The notes beneath the pieces were generated by a model, which was given only the letters and a program-made list of their open reading frames with translations, did no database searches and was not told where the DNA came from. From positions 372,001 through 436,000 of the forward strand of contig NZ_WAEL01000002.1 in NCBI RefSeq assembly GCF_011742925.1: DNA of 64,000 bases. The letters run 5' to 3'. The translations under genes were made by a program, and so were the position numbers. Positions 46,437 through 54,930 of the stretch are shown in pieces. Origin of the DNA: Fibrivirga algicola. Lineage in GTDB: Bacteria > Bacteroidota > Bacteroidia > Cytophagales > Spirosomataceae. Position 1 is the stretch's first letter. The number at the start of each line of letters is the position of its first letter.

Positions 46437-47255
46437 ATGTCTGTTCACAATCCCGATATTAAGCGTGTTACCACGCACACCCTTCAGGAACTGAAAAACC
46501 GGGGTGAAAAAATCTCTGCCCTTACAGCCTACGATTATTCGATGGCCCGCGTGGTTGATGCAGCTGGCGTAGAAGTTATTCTGGTTGGCGACTCAGCCTC
46601 CAACGTGATGGCTGGTCACGAAACAACCCTACCCATCACCCTCGACCAGATGATCTACCACGCTGGGTCAGTGGTGCGGGCCGTAAAACGGGCGTTGGTG
46701 GTTGTCGATCTTCCCTTTGGCTCTTATCAGGGCAATTCATCAGAGGCACTTCGTTCGGCAATCAGGATCATGAAAGAATCGGGAGCGCATGCCGTGAAAA
46801 TGGAAGGAGGCAGCGAAATTCGTGAGTCGGTTACGCGCATCCTAAGCGCTGGTGTGCCCGTAATGGGGCACCTGGGCCTTACGCCACAGTCGATCTACAA
46901 ATTCGGCACGTATGCTGTACGAGCTAAGGAAGATACTGAAGCGCAGAAACTGATGGAAGATGCCCTGATGCTTCAGGAGATTGGCTGCTTTGCCACAGTG
47001 TTGGAAAAAATTCCGGCGGCCCTTACCAAACAGGTCTCCGAACAGCTAGCTATCCCAACCATTGGTATAGGTGCTGGCCCGGACGCCGATGGGCAGATTC
47101 TGGTGATCCACGACATGCTGGGAATCAACAAAGAGTTCAAACCGCGTTTCCTGCGCCGTTACGCCGACCTGCACACAGCCATGCTGGAGGCCATCACGCA
47201 CTACGTTGATGACGTGAAAACCAACGACTTCCCGAACGAATCGGAAGCGTACTGA
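46437..47255 (+). CDS. panB: 3-methyl-2-oxobutanoate hydroxymethyltransferase (PanB)
   Basis: 272 residues, the normal PanB length. The enzyme (EC 2.1.2.11) transfers a hydroxymethyl group from 5,10-methylene-tetrahydrofolate to 2-oxoisovalerate, the first committed step of pantothenate and CoA synthesis. Family motifs: [71 protein letters not shown] and the catalytic Glu in ATVLEKIP. Metal-binding Asp residues lie in VGDSAS and VVDLPF. The folate used is regenerated by a route including the folA product at 51.4 kb, but there is no operon link. Confidence 0.95.
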   Translation: MSVHNPDIKRVTTHTLQELKNRGEKISALTAYDYSMARVVDAAGVEVILVGDSASNVMAGHETTLPITLDQMIYHAGSVVRAVKRALVVVDLPFGSYQGNSSEALRSAIRIMKESGAHAVKMEGGSEIRESVTRILSAGVPVMGHLGLTPQSIYKFGTYAVRAKEDTEAQKLMEDALMLQEIGCFATVLEKIPAALTKQVSEQLAIPTIGIGAGPDADGQILVIHDMLGINKEFKPRFLRRYADLHTAMLEAITHYVDDVKTNDFPNESEAY

Positions 47256-47262
47256 GTTAAAA

Positions 47263-47350
47263 AATGAATGAATAATTAAGAATTAGAACGAAGAAGTGCG
47301 CGCTAGCTATGCTGGTCTGCTTACTGCTTCCTTCTCAATTCTTCATTTCT
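47263..47350. repeat. Imperfect inverted repeat between panB and the pseudouridine synthase gene
   Basis: AATTAAGAATTAGAACGAAG on the left (about 47273-47293) faces CTTCTCAATTCTTCATTTCT on the right (47331-47350). This looks like a small degenerate palindromic element filling the gap. It might also act as a weak terminator. Confidence 0.35.
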
Positions 47351-48082
47351 ATGAAGAAGCGCGTACCTTATTCGGTGGTTTACGAAGACAACCACCTGCT
47401 AATCGTCAACAAAGAGCCGGGTGTACTTGTACAGACCGATCGGACTGGCGACCCCTCACTTACCGAACTCCTCAAAGAGTATATAAAGGAAGAATATAAA
47501 AAGCCGGGCGATGTGTTCCTTAACCCGGTGCATCGCCTCGACCGGCCTGTAAGTGGTCTGGTTGTGTTTGGCCGTACCTCAAAGGCAGTTGAGCGTATGA
47601 CGGAGATTTTTCGGAAGCGTCAAATTCAGAAAACGTACTGGGCAGTAGTTCGGCATCACCCTACCGAAAAGAAAGGAAAGCTCGTTCATTATCTGATCAA
47701 AGACGAGGCCAAAAACCAGGTTACAGCTTATGACTACGAAGTCCCCGGCTCACAACGCGCTGAACTGTCGTATCGGCTGCTAGGTAAAATAAATGAGCAT
47801 TACCTGTTGGAAGTAGAACCGCTAACAGGTCGTCCCCACCAGATTCGGGCGCAGCTGGCAGCGATGGGTTGCCCGATTCGAGGCGATGCCAAGTACGGCT
47901 ATGACCGCGAGGTACCCGGTAAAAAGATCTACCTCCATGCGCGACGGTTATACTTCATTCACCCGGTGAAGAAAGAACCCCTGATTCTTCGTGCAGGTTT
48001 ACCCGTTGATCCGTTCTGGGAGGAATTCCTGGAACTCGACAATGAGGAATTTAAAGACAAAAACCTCGATTTCATTTTCTGA
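47351..48082 (+). CDS. RluA/RluD family rRNA or tRNA pseudouridine synthase
   Basis: 243 residues from the ATG chosen here; the frame opens at 47309, but the preceding stretch belongs to a palindromic repeat and MKKRVPYSVVYEDNHLLIVNKEPG is the natural start. Catalytic motif HRLDRPVSGLVVF with the invariant Asp, plus PLTGRPHQIRAQLAAMGCPIRGDAKYG. There is no N-terminal S4 domain, so it belongs with the shorter RluA-like forms. The target uridine cannot be told from sequence. Confidence 0.9.
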   Translation: MKKRVPYSVVYEDNHLLIVNKEPGVLVQTDRTGDPSLTELLKEYIKEEYKKPGDVFLNPVHRLDRPVSGLVVFGRTSKAVERMTEIFRKRQIQKTYWAVVRHHPTEKKGKLVHYLIKDEAKNQVTAYDYEVPGSQRAELSYRLLGKINEHYLLEVEPLTGRPHQIRAQLAAMGCPIRGDAKYGYDREVPGKKIYLHARRLYFIHPVKKEPLILRAGLPVDPFWEEFLELDNEEFKDKNLDFIF

Positions 48083-48166
48083 TATCGAACAGCGTTAGAG
48101 CTGGCACGATCAGACGTTGCCGACTAGGTACGTTCATAGCGATCCGCTTCAACGTACAATAAAAGG

Positions 48167-48212
48167 CAAAGAGTCCCTGATGCAACAGAAATGTTGTATC
48201 AGGGACTCTTTG
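48167..48212. terminator. Two-way rho-independent terminator
   Basis: Arms 48167-48187 and 48192-48212 pair over 21 bp with one G-U, GAAA loop. It ends both the pseudouridine synthase transcript and the small reverse-strand gene at 48240. Confidence 0.8.
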
Positions 48213-48239
48213 TAACTATATGCTTAAGATAAATAAGCC

Positions 48240-48422
48240 TTAGGACTCGGGTTGAACCGACGTACCTGTTGGCTTATAACTAATGTCGATACTCATTTGA
48301 TCAATCACTCGCTCAGCCATAAGAACGGCTCCACGCAAAGCGCCGAACACCATACAGAGCGGCAAAAGGATGGGCAAAAACAACACCCATTGCAAAATCA
48401 TGTACAACCGAATCGTTTTCAT
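48240..48422 (-). CDS. Small membrane protein, 60 residues, unknown function
   Basis: MKTIRLYMILQWVLFLPILL begins the protein: one long or two short hydrophobic segments (about 6-35, ending CMVFGALRGAVLM), then a polar tail of about 24 residues. I do not recognise a family. Support for a real gene comes from its position: it ends 28 nt before a strong terminator (48167-48212) and a candidate promoter lies upstream (48479-48496). Confidence 0.5.
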   Translation of the reverse strand: MKTIRLYMILQWVLFLPILLPLCMVFGALRGAVLMAERVIDQMSIDISYKPTGTSVQPES

Positions 48423-48478
48423 CTCTCTTATAGGTATTACGGGTTGGTCACTAGATTAGAAGTGAATAGTGAATTCAA

Positions 48479-48496
48479 CTCAAAACTTATGCCAAC
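48479..48496 (-). promoter_or_regulatory. Possible sigma-54-like promoter of the small membrane protein
   Basis: The reverse strand reads GTTGGCATAAGTTTTGAG: TTGGCA, then G at the -13 position in TTTGA (48481). No TTCC-N7-GGAA site is nearby, so this rests on one match only. Confidence 0.25.
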
Positions 48497-48671
48497 TTTG
48501 GTACGGTGGTAAAAATATGTTCATTCAAAGTTAATCTTGGCATAATACTAAAACAACATATCCATAGAAAATACTCCATCAATATAGATATTTTAATTTT
48601 TTATCTACTAGTAACATATATTAATCCAAGCTACCGGATACTAAGCTTATGTAGTGACTAGCTCCATGTAC

Positions 48672-48713
48672 AAAAAAAGCCTCTCCGACGCCTGTGAAGG
48701 CGTCGGAGAGGCT
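48672..48713 (-). terminator. Rho-independent terminator of the GMC oxidoreductase unit
   Basis: Perfect 15-bp stem (48678-48692 with 48699-48713), 6-nt loop, seven T residues on the reverse strand. It lies 22 nt after the GMC gene. The rest of 48423-48735 holds only the possible promoter above and AT-rich sequence. Confidence 0.88.
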
Positions 48714-48734
48714 GATAAAGCCGTAAGATAGCTT

Positions 48735-50453
48735 TTATATATTCTGCTTCTTCAGCTCTTTAACGGCAAAATCAGCTGCCCGTGCTGTTAAGGCCATGTA
48801 CGTAAGCGATGGGTTCACACATGACGCGGAAGTCATGGCGGCCCCATCAGTCACGAATACGTTCTTGACCGAGTGAATCTGGTTGTTGGCGTTCAGCACC
48901 GATGTCTTAGGGTCACGACCCATGCGGGCAGTTCCCATTTCGTGGATACCAATACCCAAGTTTTTCGATTCGTCGTTGTAGCCCTTCACGTTTTTGAGTC
49001 CGGCGGCCTCCAACATCTCTACGGCGTCGTTCATCATATCCTTCCGCATCTTCTTCTCGTTTTCGCCATACGCAGCATCAAATACGATCAGAGGTAGCCC
49101 CCAACGGTCTTTCTTGTCTGGTGACAGGGTCATGCGGTTATTTGGGTCAGGAAGTACCTCGCCAAAGCCACCGATACCAAACGACCATGGGCCGGGTTTG
49201 GTCAGATCTTCTTTGAAATCGGCCCCAAAACCGTCCATACCTACGCCCCGGTTCCAGCCCGACCGGCTGGCGCCACCCTGATAGCCGAAGCCACGGAGGT
49301 AGTCACGCTTGTCGCCATCCCAGTTACGGTAACGGGGTACATAAACGCCGTTGGCACGACGACCATAATAATACTGATCTTCCATGCCATCGAAATCGCC
49401 GGATGCACCTACGCCGAGGTGGTGGTCCATGATGTTACGGCCAAGTTGGTCTGAATCATTACCCATTCCATTGGGGAACCGGCTCGACTTTGAGTTCATC
49501 AAAATAGACGTGCTACCAAACGCAGACGCATTCACAAAAATGATCTTGGCGTAGTATTCACGAACGGCTTTCGTATTCTGGTCGATGATGCGAACACCCG
49601 TTGCCCGGCCTTTTTTCTCATCGTACAGTACTTCAGACACGATCGAGTCGGGGCGGAGTGTCAGGCGACCAGTGGCCATTGCCGCTGGCAACGTCGACGA
49701 CTGGGTACTGAAGTACGCGCCGAATGGACATCCGCGCATACACTGGTTCCGGTACTGGCAGGCAGCCCGCCCCAGGTTCGTGTGAACGGCTTTAGGATCG
49801 GTCAGGTGGGCAGTACGACCCATCGTGATGTGGCGCTTACCAAATGCTTTTTCAATGCGGGTCTTTACTTCTTTCTCCACGCAGTTCATTTCCATAGGCG
49901 GCAGGTAATTGCCATCTGGCAATACGCTGAGCCCATCTTTCGAACCGCTGATACCAGCAAATCCTTCAACGTAGGTATACCAGGGAGCCAGGTCTTTGTA
50001 CCGGATCGGCCAGTCTACACCAACGCCTTCTTTGAGGTTGGCCATAAAGTCTTCCTCATTGTGGCGATAGCTCTGACGACCCCACATCAGCGAACGACCA
50101 CCCACGTGGTAGCCCCGAATCCAGTCCATCGGACGTTTTTCGATATACGGGTTCAGTGAGTCATTCTCGAAGTGATGACGCCATTCTTCGTTGGCAGTAT
50201 AGCCCGTACGCATGTTGGCCCAGTACTCTTCGGCCGCCTGTGTAGTAATCCGGCCCCGGTGTGGAAAGTCCCAGGGATTATTGGTAGCTGTTGTGTAGCC
50301 TTCAACGTGTTTAATGTCACGGCCCCGTTCCAGCATCAGTACCCGCAGACCTTTCTGCGTAAGTTCCTTTGCAGCCCAGCCGCCTGAAATGCCCGATCCG
50401 ACCACGATTGCATCGTAGGTCATGTCTTTCTGAGCGTCGATATTGAGATTCAT
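48735..50453 (-). CDS. GMC-family oxidoreductase with predicted [3Fe-4S] site (gluconate/glucose dehydrogenase-like large subunit)
   Basis: 572 residues. N-terminal FAD-binding motif VVGSGISGGWAAKEL, middle substrate-site regions and C-terminal HEMGTARMGRDPKTSVLN ... VFVTDGAAMTSASCVNPSLTYMALTARAAD. A cysteine cluster CQYRNQCMRGCPFGA has the spacing C-x5-C-x3-C found at the [3Fe-4S] site of bacterial FAD glucose dehydrogenases. It has no signal peptide; the preceding gene encodes a subunit-3-type partner with a twin-arginine signal, so the pair is probably exported together. No cytochrome subunit gene is adjacent. Substrate, probably a sugar or polyol, is not determined. Confidence 0.88.
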   Translation of the reverse strand: MNLNIDAQKDMTYDAIVVGSGISGGWAAKELTQKGLRVLMLERGRDIKHVEGYTTATNNPWDFPHRGRITTQAAEEYWANMRTGYTANEEWRHHFENDSLNPYIEKRPMDWIRGYHVGGRSLMWGRQSYRHNEEDFMANLKEGVGVDWPIRYKDLAPWYTYVEGFAGISGSKDGLSVLPDGNYLPPMEMNCVEKEVKTRIEKAFGKRHITMGRTAHLTDPKAVHTNLGRAACQYRNQCMRGCPFGAYFSTQSSTLPAAMATGRLTLRPDSIVSEVLYDEKKGRATGVRIIDQNTKAVREYYAKIIFVNASAFGSTSILMNSKSSRFPNGMGNDSDQLGRNIMDHHLGVGASGDFDGMEDQYYYGRRANGVYVPRYRNWDGDKRDYLRGFGYQGGASRSGWNRGVGMDGFGADFKEDLTKPGPWSFGIGGFGEVLPDPNNRMTLSPDKKDRWGLPLIVFDAAYGENEKKMRKDMMNDAVEMLEAAGLKNVKGYNDESKNLGIGIHEMGTARMGRDPKTSVLNANNQIHSVKNVFVTDGAAMTSASCVNPSLTYMALTARAADFAVKELKKQNI

Positions 50454-50571
50454 AGGATAGTAGTCGTAAGTCTGTGATCATAAGTCCGGAATGTCGCACA
50501 GTGTGAAAGTCAGCAGTGGTTAACGAACCGACTTTCCAGAGACACGACCCAACGACTTATGCCATTTGAGT

Positions 50572-51207
50572 TTAGATTGCCCAGGCTTTCTGACCGGGCT
50601 TCAGGGGAACACAACCGTCGTAACGGCCAGGAATAGCCACATACTCCAGCGCCTGCGTAGCACCAATTTCAGACGTAAAATAGCCCATCAGCGTCAAGTC
50701 TTTCAGCATGGCGAAGAACGGAGTTACGTTACGCTTTTCAGCCGCTATCTGTACATCCTGCTGACCTGCTACAGCACGGGCAGCATCTGACCGTTGTTGC
50801 TTGGCACTGGCCTCCAGTTTTTTCATCAACTCGATTTTCTGATTATTATCGAGTTGCGAGAAAGCTTTACCGTAGCTATCCTGACTCATTTTCTGCGTCA
50901 TGGTCAAGCCGTCGGTAAACACCTTCTGATCAGCCGGTTTGTAGCAGTCTTTCAACACAACATCTATAATCTCGTTCACCTTGGCGGCTTTGGCACCAGG
51001 CGTTTTCGTTGTGGGAATAATAACATCGGCCAGATCGGCCACCAAGGCATCCTGATCAGCGGAGAAGAAAACGGGTTTGCCCGTAGCAATCCGTTGTGCC
51101 GCCGAAGCCTCTAGCGTATCGGCCAACGCGGATGAGCCCAGAGCCGGTAGCGAAATTGTCGCACCAACCATTGTAGCCACCCGCAACAGGGCGTCGCGTC
51201 TGTTCAT
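50572..51207 (-). CDS. Gluconate 2-dehydrogenase subunit 3 family protein with Tat signal
   Basis: 211 residues. The N-terminus MNRRDALLRVATMVGATISL has a twin-arginine-type motif followed by a hydrophobic stretch and cleavage after ALA. The body is helical and matches the subunit 3 family of membrane-bound gluconate dehydrogenases (DALVADLADVIIPTTKTPGAKAAKVNEIIDVVLKDCY). In this family the small subunit carries the export signal and escorts the FAD subunit. It is 118 nt upstream of the GMC gene, same strand, and probably co-transcribed. Confidence 0.87.
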   Translation of the reverse strand: MNRRDALLRVATMVGATISLPALGSSALADTLEASAAQRIATGKPVFFSADQDALVADLADVIIPTTKTPGAKAAKVNEIIDVVLKDCYKPADQKVFTDGLTMTQKMSQDSYGKAFSQLDNNQKIELMKKLEASAKQQRSDAARAVAGQQDVQIAAEKRNVTPFFAMLKDLTLMGYFTSEIGATQALEYVAIPGRYDGCVPLKPGQKAWAI

Positions 51208-51448
51208 AGGAGAAATTAGTTAGAATACTGTATGAAAACGTTCAAAAGGAACACAAATGTATATAATTACAAGAGGGAATTGGACAGTGAGACCAAGTTT
51301 AAAGGCACGTTTTTTCAAGCTGTTACCTTTATTTTTCACTAAGTAATCGCTCAATGTACTTGCCAGGCCCGTTAGTTAGCCCGGCAGCTGTATTTAGTAC
51401 TAATTTGAGCCACAAACTGTACTTTTATCATCACGATAATTACCGCGT

Positions 51449-51982
51449 ATGCTCATTAGCCTTATTGCCGCAATGGCACAGAATCGGGTCATTGGACGAG
51501 ACCGCCCCGACGGTCGGCCAGACCTGCCCTGGCACCTCCCGGATGACTTTGCTTATTTCAAACAAAAGACCAGCGGCCACGCCATTATTATGGGACGCAA
51601 GTCGCTGGATGCATTGGGGAAACCACTTCCTAAACGGACTAATATCGTGATCTCCCGCAACCCTGACTTTCAGTTCGACGGCGTTACGGTGGTGAACACA
51701 CTGGAGGCGGCGTTAGAAGCGGCCCAACAGGCCGAGGCAGCTCACAACCAGGCAGGACACGAGACCGCCGAGCTATTTGTTATTGGTGGGGCAGAAATCT
51801 ACGCCCTGGCGCTGCCAATGGCCAACCGCATTTACCTTACCGAGGTGCAACGTACCTACGAGGGGAATGCCTCGTTTCCAGAGTTTGACAAAACAATCTG
51901 GCAGGAAGTCAGCCGCCAGTCCCACCCCGCCGACGATCGCCACGAGGCAGCTTTCGATTTCGTGGTATACGAGAAAATGTAG
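51449..51982 (+). CDS. folA: Dihydrofolate reductase
   Basis: 177 residues. Reduces dihydrofolate to tetrahydrofolate with NADPH (EC 1.5.1.3). Typical motifs: SLIAAMAQNRVIGRD, LPWHLPDDFAYFK with the catalytic Asp, IIMGRKS, TNIVISRNPDF, LFVIGGAEIYALALPMANRIYLTEV. It has a slightly longer loop (AALEAAQQAEAAHNQAGHE) than the E. coli enzyme (159 residues). Single gene with its own terminator downstream. A near-match promoter (TACTTTTA around 51420) lies upstream. Confidence 0.95.
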   Translation: MLISLIAAMAQNRVIGRDRPDGRPDLPWHLPDDFAYFKQKTSGHAIIMGRKSLDALGKPLPKRTNIVISRNPDFQFDGVTVVNTLEAALEAAQQAEAAHNQAGHETAELFVIGGAEIYALALPMANRIYLTEVQRTYEGNASFPEFDKTIWQEVSRQSHPADDRHEAAFDFVVYEKM

Positions 51983-51997
51983 GGTTAGCTATACACA

Positions 51998-52058
51998 AAA
52001 GTCCTCTGGCTTGTACGTCGCTACAGTTCGTAGTACAACGCCCCAACCAGAGGACTTT
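51998..52058. terminator. Two-way terminator between folA and greA
   Basis: Perfect 12-bp arms AAAGTCCTCTGG (51998-52009) and CCAGAGGACTTT (52047-52058) with an inner TTGTAC/GTACAA pairing. It lies between convergent stops at 51982 and 52076. Confidence 0.75.
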
Positions 52059-52075
52059 CCCTATGCTGTATTCGC

Positions 52076-52549
52076 TTACCGACTGATCTCGATTACTTCA
52101 AATTCGATTTTACCGGCGGGAACCGTGATTTCAGCAGTCTCGCCCACTTTTTTACCCAGCAACCCTTTTCCAATGGGCGAACCAACAGAGATCCGGAATT
52201 GCTTCAAATCAGCTTCTTCCTCCGACACCAGCGTGTAGGTAACTTCAGCACCCGTTTTCTTATTTTTAATCTTCACGTGCGAGAGCACCGATACAATCGA
52301 TGTATCGATTGATGATTCGTCGAGCAGGCGGGCGTTGGCTACGACTTCTTCGAGCTTCGAGATTTTGAGTTCATGCAACCCCTGCGCATCTTTCGCTGCA
52401 TCGTATTCCGCGTTTTCGCTGAGGTCACCTTTATCGCGTGCCTCGGCAATTTGATGGGCGATTGCTGTACGTCCTTTGGTTTTCAGGTCGTTTAGCTCGG
52501 CTTTGAGCCGGTTCAGGCCCTCTTCGGTGTAATAGTTAATCTTAGACAT
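52076..52549 (-). CDS. greA: Transcription elongation factor GreA
   Basis: 157 residues, standard length. N-terminal coiled-coil domain (YYTEEGLNRLKAELNDLK ... ARDKGDLSENAEYDAAKDAQ) carrying the two acidic residues (in DLSENAEYD) that complete the RNA polymerase active site for transcript cleavage, and a C-terminal FKBP-like domain (ISVGSPIGKGLLGKKVGETAEITVPAGKIEFEVIEI). GreA rescues backtracked polymerase. A long upstream region (52550-52923) holds a putative attenuator or small RNA on the same strand. Confidence 0.95.
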   Translation of the reverse strand: MSKINYYTEEGLNRLKAELNDLKTKGRTAIAHQIAEARDKGDLSENAEYDAAKDAQGLHELKISKLEEVVANARLLDESSIDTSIVSVLSHVKIKNKKTGAEVTYTLVSEEEADLKQFRISVGSPIGKGLLGKKVGETAEITVPAGKIEFEVIEISR

Positions 52550-52690
52550 AATACTATGCTGGTGTCTTTTACTTAGACAATCGTCTCCGACTATCCAAGA
52601 CAGGGTCAGAGGCGACTATTGAGAATATCCGTTATGGACAAATGTTGTACACTATCGCCGCAGCCATTTGTTGTAACCGGTCGTTTTAGA

Positions 52691-52720
52691 CAAAAAAAAG
52701 AACGGTCCACCGACCGTTCT
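52691..52720 (-). terminator. Rho-independent terminator in the greA upstream region
   Basis: Perfect 9-bp stem AGAACGGTC/GACCGTTCT (52699-52707 with 52712-52720), 4-nt loop, eight T residues on the reverse strand. Confidence 0.85.
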
Positions 52721-52748
52721 GCAACAAGTTTGTTTGTTTTGCAGCCTG

Positions 52749-52793
52749 TCAGAAGAACCAACCTTTACTACTATGTGCGCGTTGTTGTCGCAT
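52749..52793 (-). CDS. Possible 14-residue leader peptide
   Basis: The reverse strand reads MRQQRAHSSKGWFF then TGA. It starts about 15 nt after the predicted transcript start and ends 29 nt before the terminator stem. The cluster Trp-Phe-Phe just before the stop is the kind of codon run used by amino-acid attenuators, but coupling to greA would be unexpected. Coding is unproven. Confidence 0.3.
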   Translation of the reverse strand: MRQQRAHSSKGWFF

Positions 52794-52814
52794 CGGGTTG
52801 AGATAGCGTTTAGA

Positions 52815-52846
52815 CAAATGTACGACTTCCAACCCGCCTTTGTCAA
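52815..52846 (-). promoter_or_regulatory. Bacteroidota-type promoter of the greA-upstream RNA
   Basis: The reverse strand has TTG (52846-52844), 21 nt, then TACATTTG (52822-52815), an exact TAnnTTTG. Predicted start near 52808. Confidence 0.6.
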
Positions 52847-52923
52847 CCCACCCACACGGGTTTCTGCAAAACTCAAAACCGGGAAACGGCTAAGCGACCC
52901 CAACTCATACAAGAACGATCAAT

Positions 52924-53862
52924 ATGAACAATAGATTACGCATTGTGTTCATGGGCACCCCCGATTTTGCGGTGGCGAGCCTGCAACGTCTAATTCAGGG
53001 CGGCTGCCAGGTAGTGGCGGTCATCACGGCCCCGGACCGGCCCTCGGGGCGGGGGCTACAGCTGGTGCCGTCACCGGTGAAACGAGCTGCCCTGGAAGCA
53101 GGATTACCCGTGCTGCAACCCGAGAAACTGCGCGATCCGGCTTTCCTATCCGAGTTGGCCAACTACAACGCCGATCTGCAGGTAGTCGTGGCATTCAGGA
53201 TGTTGCCTGAAGTGGTGTGGGCTATGCCGCGCGTGGGTACCTTCAACCTGCATGCCTCTAAGCTACCGCAATACCGGGGGGCTGCCCCGATCAACTGGGC
53301 CATTATCAACGGCGAAACGGAGACCGGGGCCACCACCTTTTTTATCGAGAAAGAGATCGACACCGGCCAGATGATTTTTCAGGAAACGGAGCCCATCTCA
53401 CCCGATGACACGGCTGGCACTCTCCACGACCGCCTGATGGAACACGGCGCCGATCTGGTGCTGCGCACGGTAGAAGCCATTGAAGCAGGCACGTACCCGC
53501 GAACTCCGCAACCCAATGCCACCGACCTGAAACCAGCCCCCAAGCTCCACCGGGAAACGACTGAGATCAACTGGAATCAGCCCGCGGTGATGATACGCAA
53601 CTTTGTACGTGGCCTATCGCCCTACCCCGCCGCCTGGACAAAGCTGCCGGGCACGCAAGGCGGCGAAAAATTCTACAAAATTTATTCGGTATCGGTCACC
53701 GACCAGCACCCCGCCGAGGCCACACCCGGCCAGGTGTACACCGACGGCAAAGCAAGCTTGCTGGTACGCGCTGCCGACAGTTGGCTGGCAATAGATGAAC
53801 TGCAGGCCGAAGGAAAACGCCGCATGCTGACGGGCGATTTTCTACGTGGCAACACGATCTGA
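52924..53862 (+). CDS. fmt: Methionyl-tRNA formyltransferase
   Basis: 312 residues. Formylates initiator Met-tRNA with 10-formyl-tetrahydrofolate (EC 2.1.2.9). N-terminal formyltransferase domain: RIVFMGTPDFAVASLQRL, ITAPDRPSGRGLQLVPSPVK, the catalytic NLHASKLPQYRGAAPINWAIINGETETGATTFFIEKEIDTGQMI. C-terminal tRNA-binding domain from about 205 (FVRGLSPYPAAWTKL). Divergent from the putative greA leader RNA. Start is unambiguous. Confidence 0.95.
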   Translation: MNNRLRIVFMGTPDFAVASLQRLIQGGCQVVAVITAPDRPSGRGLQLVPSPVKRAALEAGLPVLQPEKLRDPAFLSELANYNADLQVVVAFRMLPEVVWAMPRVGTFNLHASKLPQYRGAAPINWAIINGETETGATTFFIEKEIDTGQMIFQETEPISPDDTAGTLHDRLMEHGADLVLRTVEAIEAGTYPRTPQPNATDLKPAPKLHRETTEINWNQPAVMIRNFVRGLSPYPAAWTKLPGTQGGEKFYKIYSVSVTDQHPAEATPGQVYTDGKASLLVRAADSWLAIDELQAEGKRRMLTGDFLRGNTI

Positions 53863-53937
53863 TTCAGGCCGAAACCGCACCATTAATCCATCCAGGCAGT
53901 TTTAACGTAGATAGCACACGACTTAATCAGCGACTTA

Positions 53938-54930
53938 GTGGCCGATACTATTCTTTTAACGGGTGCAAACGGGTTTCTGGGAAGTCATATTGCCCGCGAG
54001 TTGTTGGCGCGTCGGTACGTAGTACGCGCGCTGGTACGGCCCGGCAGTGACCGATCGACGCTGGCTGGGCTACCCATTGAGCTGGTAGAGGGCGACTTAA
54101 GCAACCCTGATGATGTAGCACGAGCTACCGAGACCTGTACGGCCATTATTCACGCGGCCGCGCTCGCTCAGGTGAATCCGGCGCGCAACCCGGCGGTGTG
54201 GGCTGTCAACAAAATCGGTACCGAGCACATGCTCAAGGCTGCCCGACAGGCTGGCATAAGCAGGCTGGTCTATGTAGGCACGGCCAATGTGTTCGGCTTT
54301 GGTTCCAAAGCCAAACCCGGTAACGAAGCCACGCCTTACGCCGGGAAGCGCTACGGAGTCGATTACATGGATAGCAAACTGGCCGCTACGGAACTGGTCA
54401 CACAGGCGGCTCTGGCTGGCAAGGTACCTGCCGTGTTGGTGCACCCTACGTTTCTGGTTGGCCCGCTAGACAATAAGCCTACCTCGGGAGCGATGCTGCT
54501 GGCGGTTGCCCGAAAGCAGGTGCCAGGGTACGCGGCGGGCGGCAAAAACTTCATCCACGTGCGCGATGCAGCAACGGCAACCGTCAACGCACTAACAATG
54601 GGGCGAATTGGGGAGTCGTACATTCTGGGTAACGAAAACCTGACCTACCACGAAGCCTTTTCGCTGATGGCTAACCTGGCTGGTGTTCGTGCGCCGCGTC
54701 TTTTTATTCCGTCCCCGTTGACCCGGCTGTATGGCCGGTTCAATGACTGGCGTACCCGGCTTACAGGCGCATCGGCTCAGGTGACAGGCTCTATGGCCAT
54801 GATCGCCAACGATGGCCATTATTTTACTGCCCAAAAGGCAATTACAGAACTCAACTTACCACAAACGCCCATTCGGCAAGCCATCCAAGAGGCTTACGAC
54901 TGGTTTTCTTCGCATGGACACGTTTACTGA
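53938..54930 (+). CDS. NAD-dependent epimerase/dehydratase family protein (extended SDR)
   Basis: 330 residues from a GTG start. Rossmann motif TGANGFLGSHIARELL, HAAALAQV, and an active-site region where the expected YxxxK reads YGVDYMDSKLAATELV, with Tyr and Lys present. The domain resembles dihydroflavonol-reductase-like and sugar-nucleotide epimerase proteins. The stop overlaps the next SDR gene by 17 nt, so the two are translated together; a shared pathway for a small ketone or sterol-like substrate is possible but not shown. Substrate unknown. Confidence 0.83.
   Translation: MADTILLTGANGFLGSHIARELLARRYVVRALVRPGSDRSTLAGLPIELVEGDLSNPDDVARATETCTAIIHAAALAQVNPARNPAVWAVNKIGTEHMLKAARQAGISRLVYVGTANVFGFGSKAKPGNEATPYAGKRYGVDYMDSKLAATELVTQAALAGKVPAVLVHPTFLVGPLDNKPTSGAMLLAVARKQVPGYAAGGKNFIHVRDAATATVNALTMGRIGESYILGNENLTYHEAFSLMANLAGVRAPRLFIPSPLTRLYGRFNDWRTRLTGASAQVTGSMAMIANDGHYFTAQKAITELNLPQTPIRQAIQEAYDWFSSHGHVY

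Larger units (their letters stand above)
52691..52808 (-). ncRNA. Putative leader/attenuator RNA or small RNA upstream of greA, about 118 nt
   Basis: A strong promoter (52815-52846) and a perfect U-tailed terminator (52691-52720), both reverse strand, frame a short transcript. It contains a 14-codon reading frame (52749-52793) and, between that frame and the terminator, a CTGCAA/TTGCAG hairpin that could compete with or time the terminator. The next gene on this strand, greA, begins 142 nt beyond the terminator. Either a free small RNA or transcriptional attenuation of greA fits. Not identified with a known family. Confidence 0.5.

Noticed and set aside
52652-52912. 86-codon reverse reading frame upstream of greA
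   Set aside because: It crosses the promoter and terminator of the putative RNA and has no domain or signal; an RNA with a short leader frame explains the region better.
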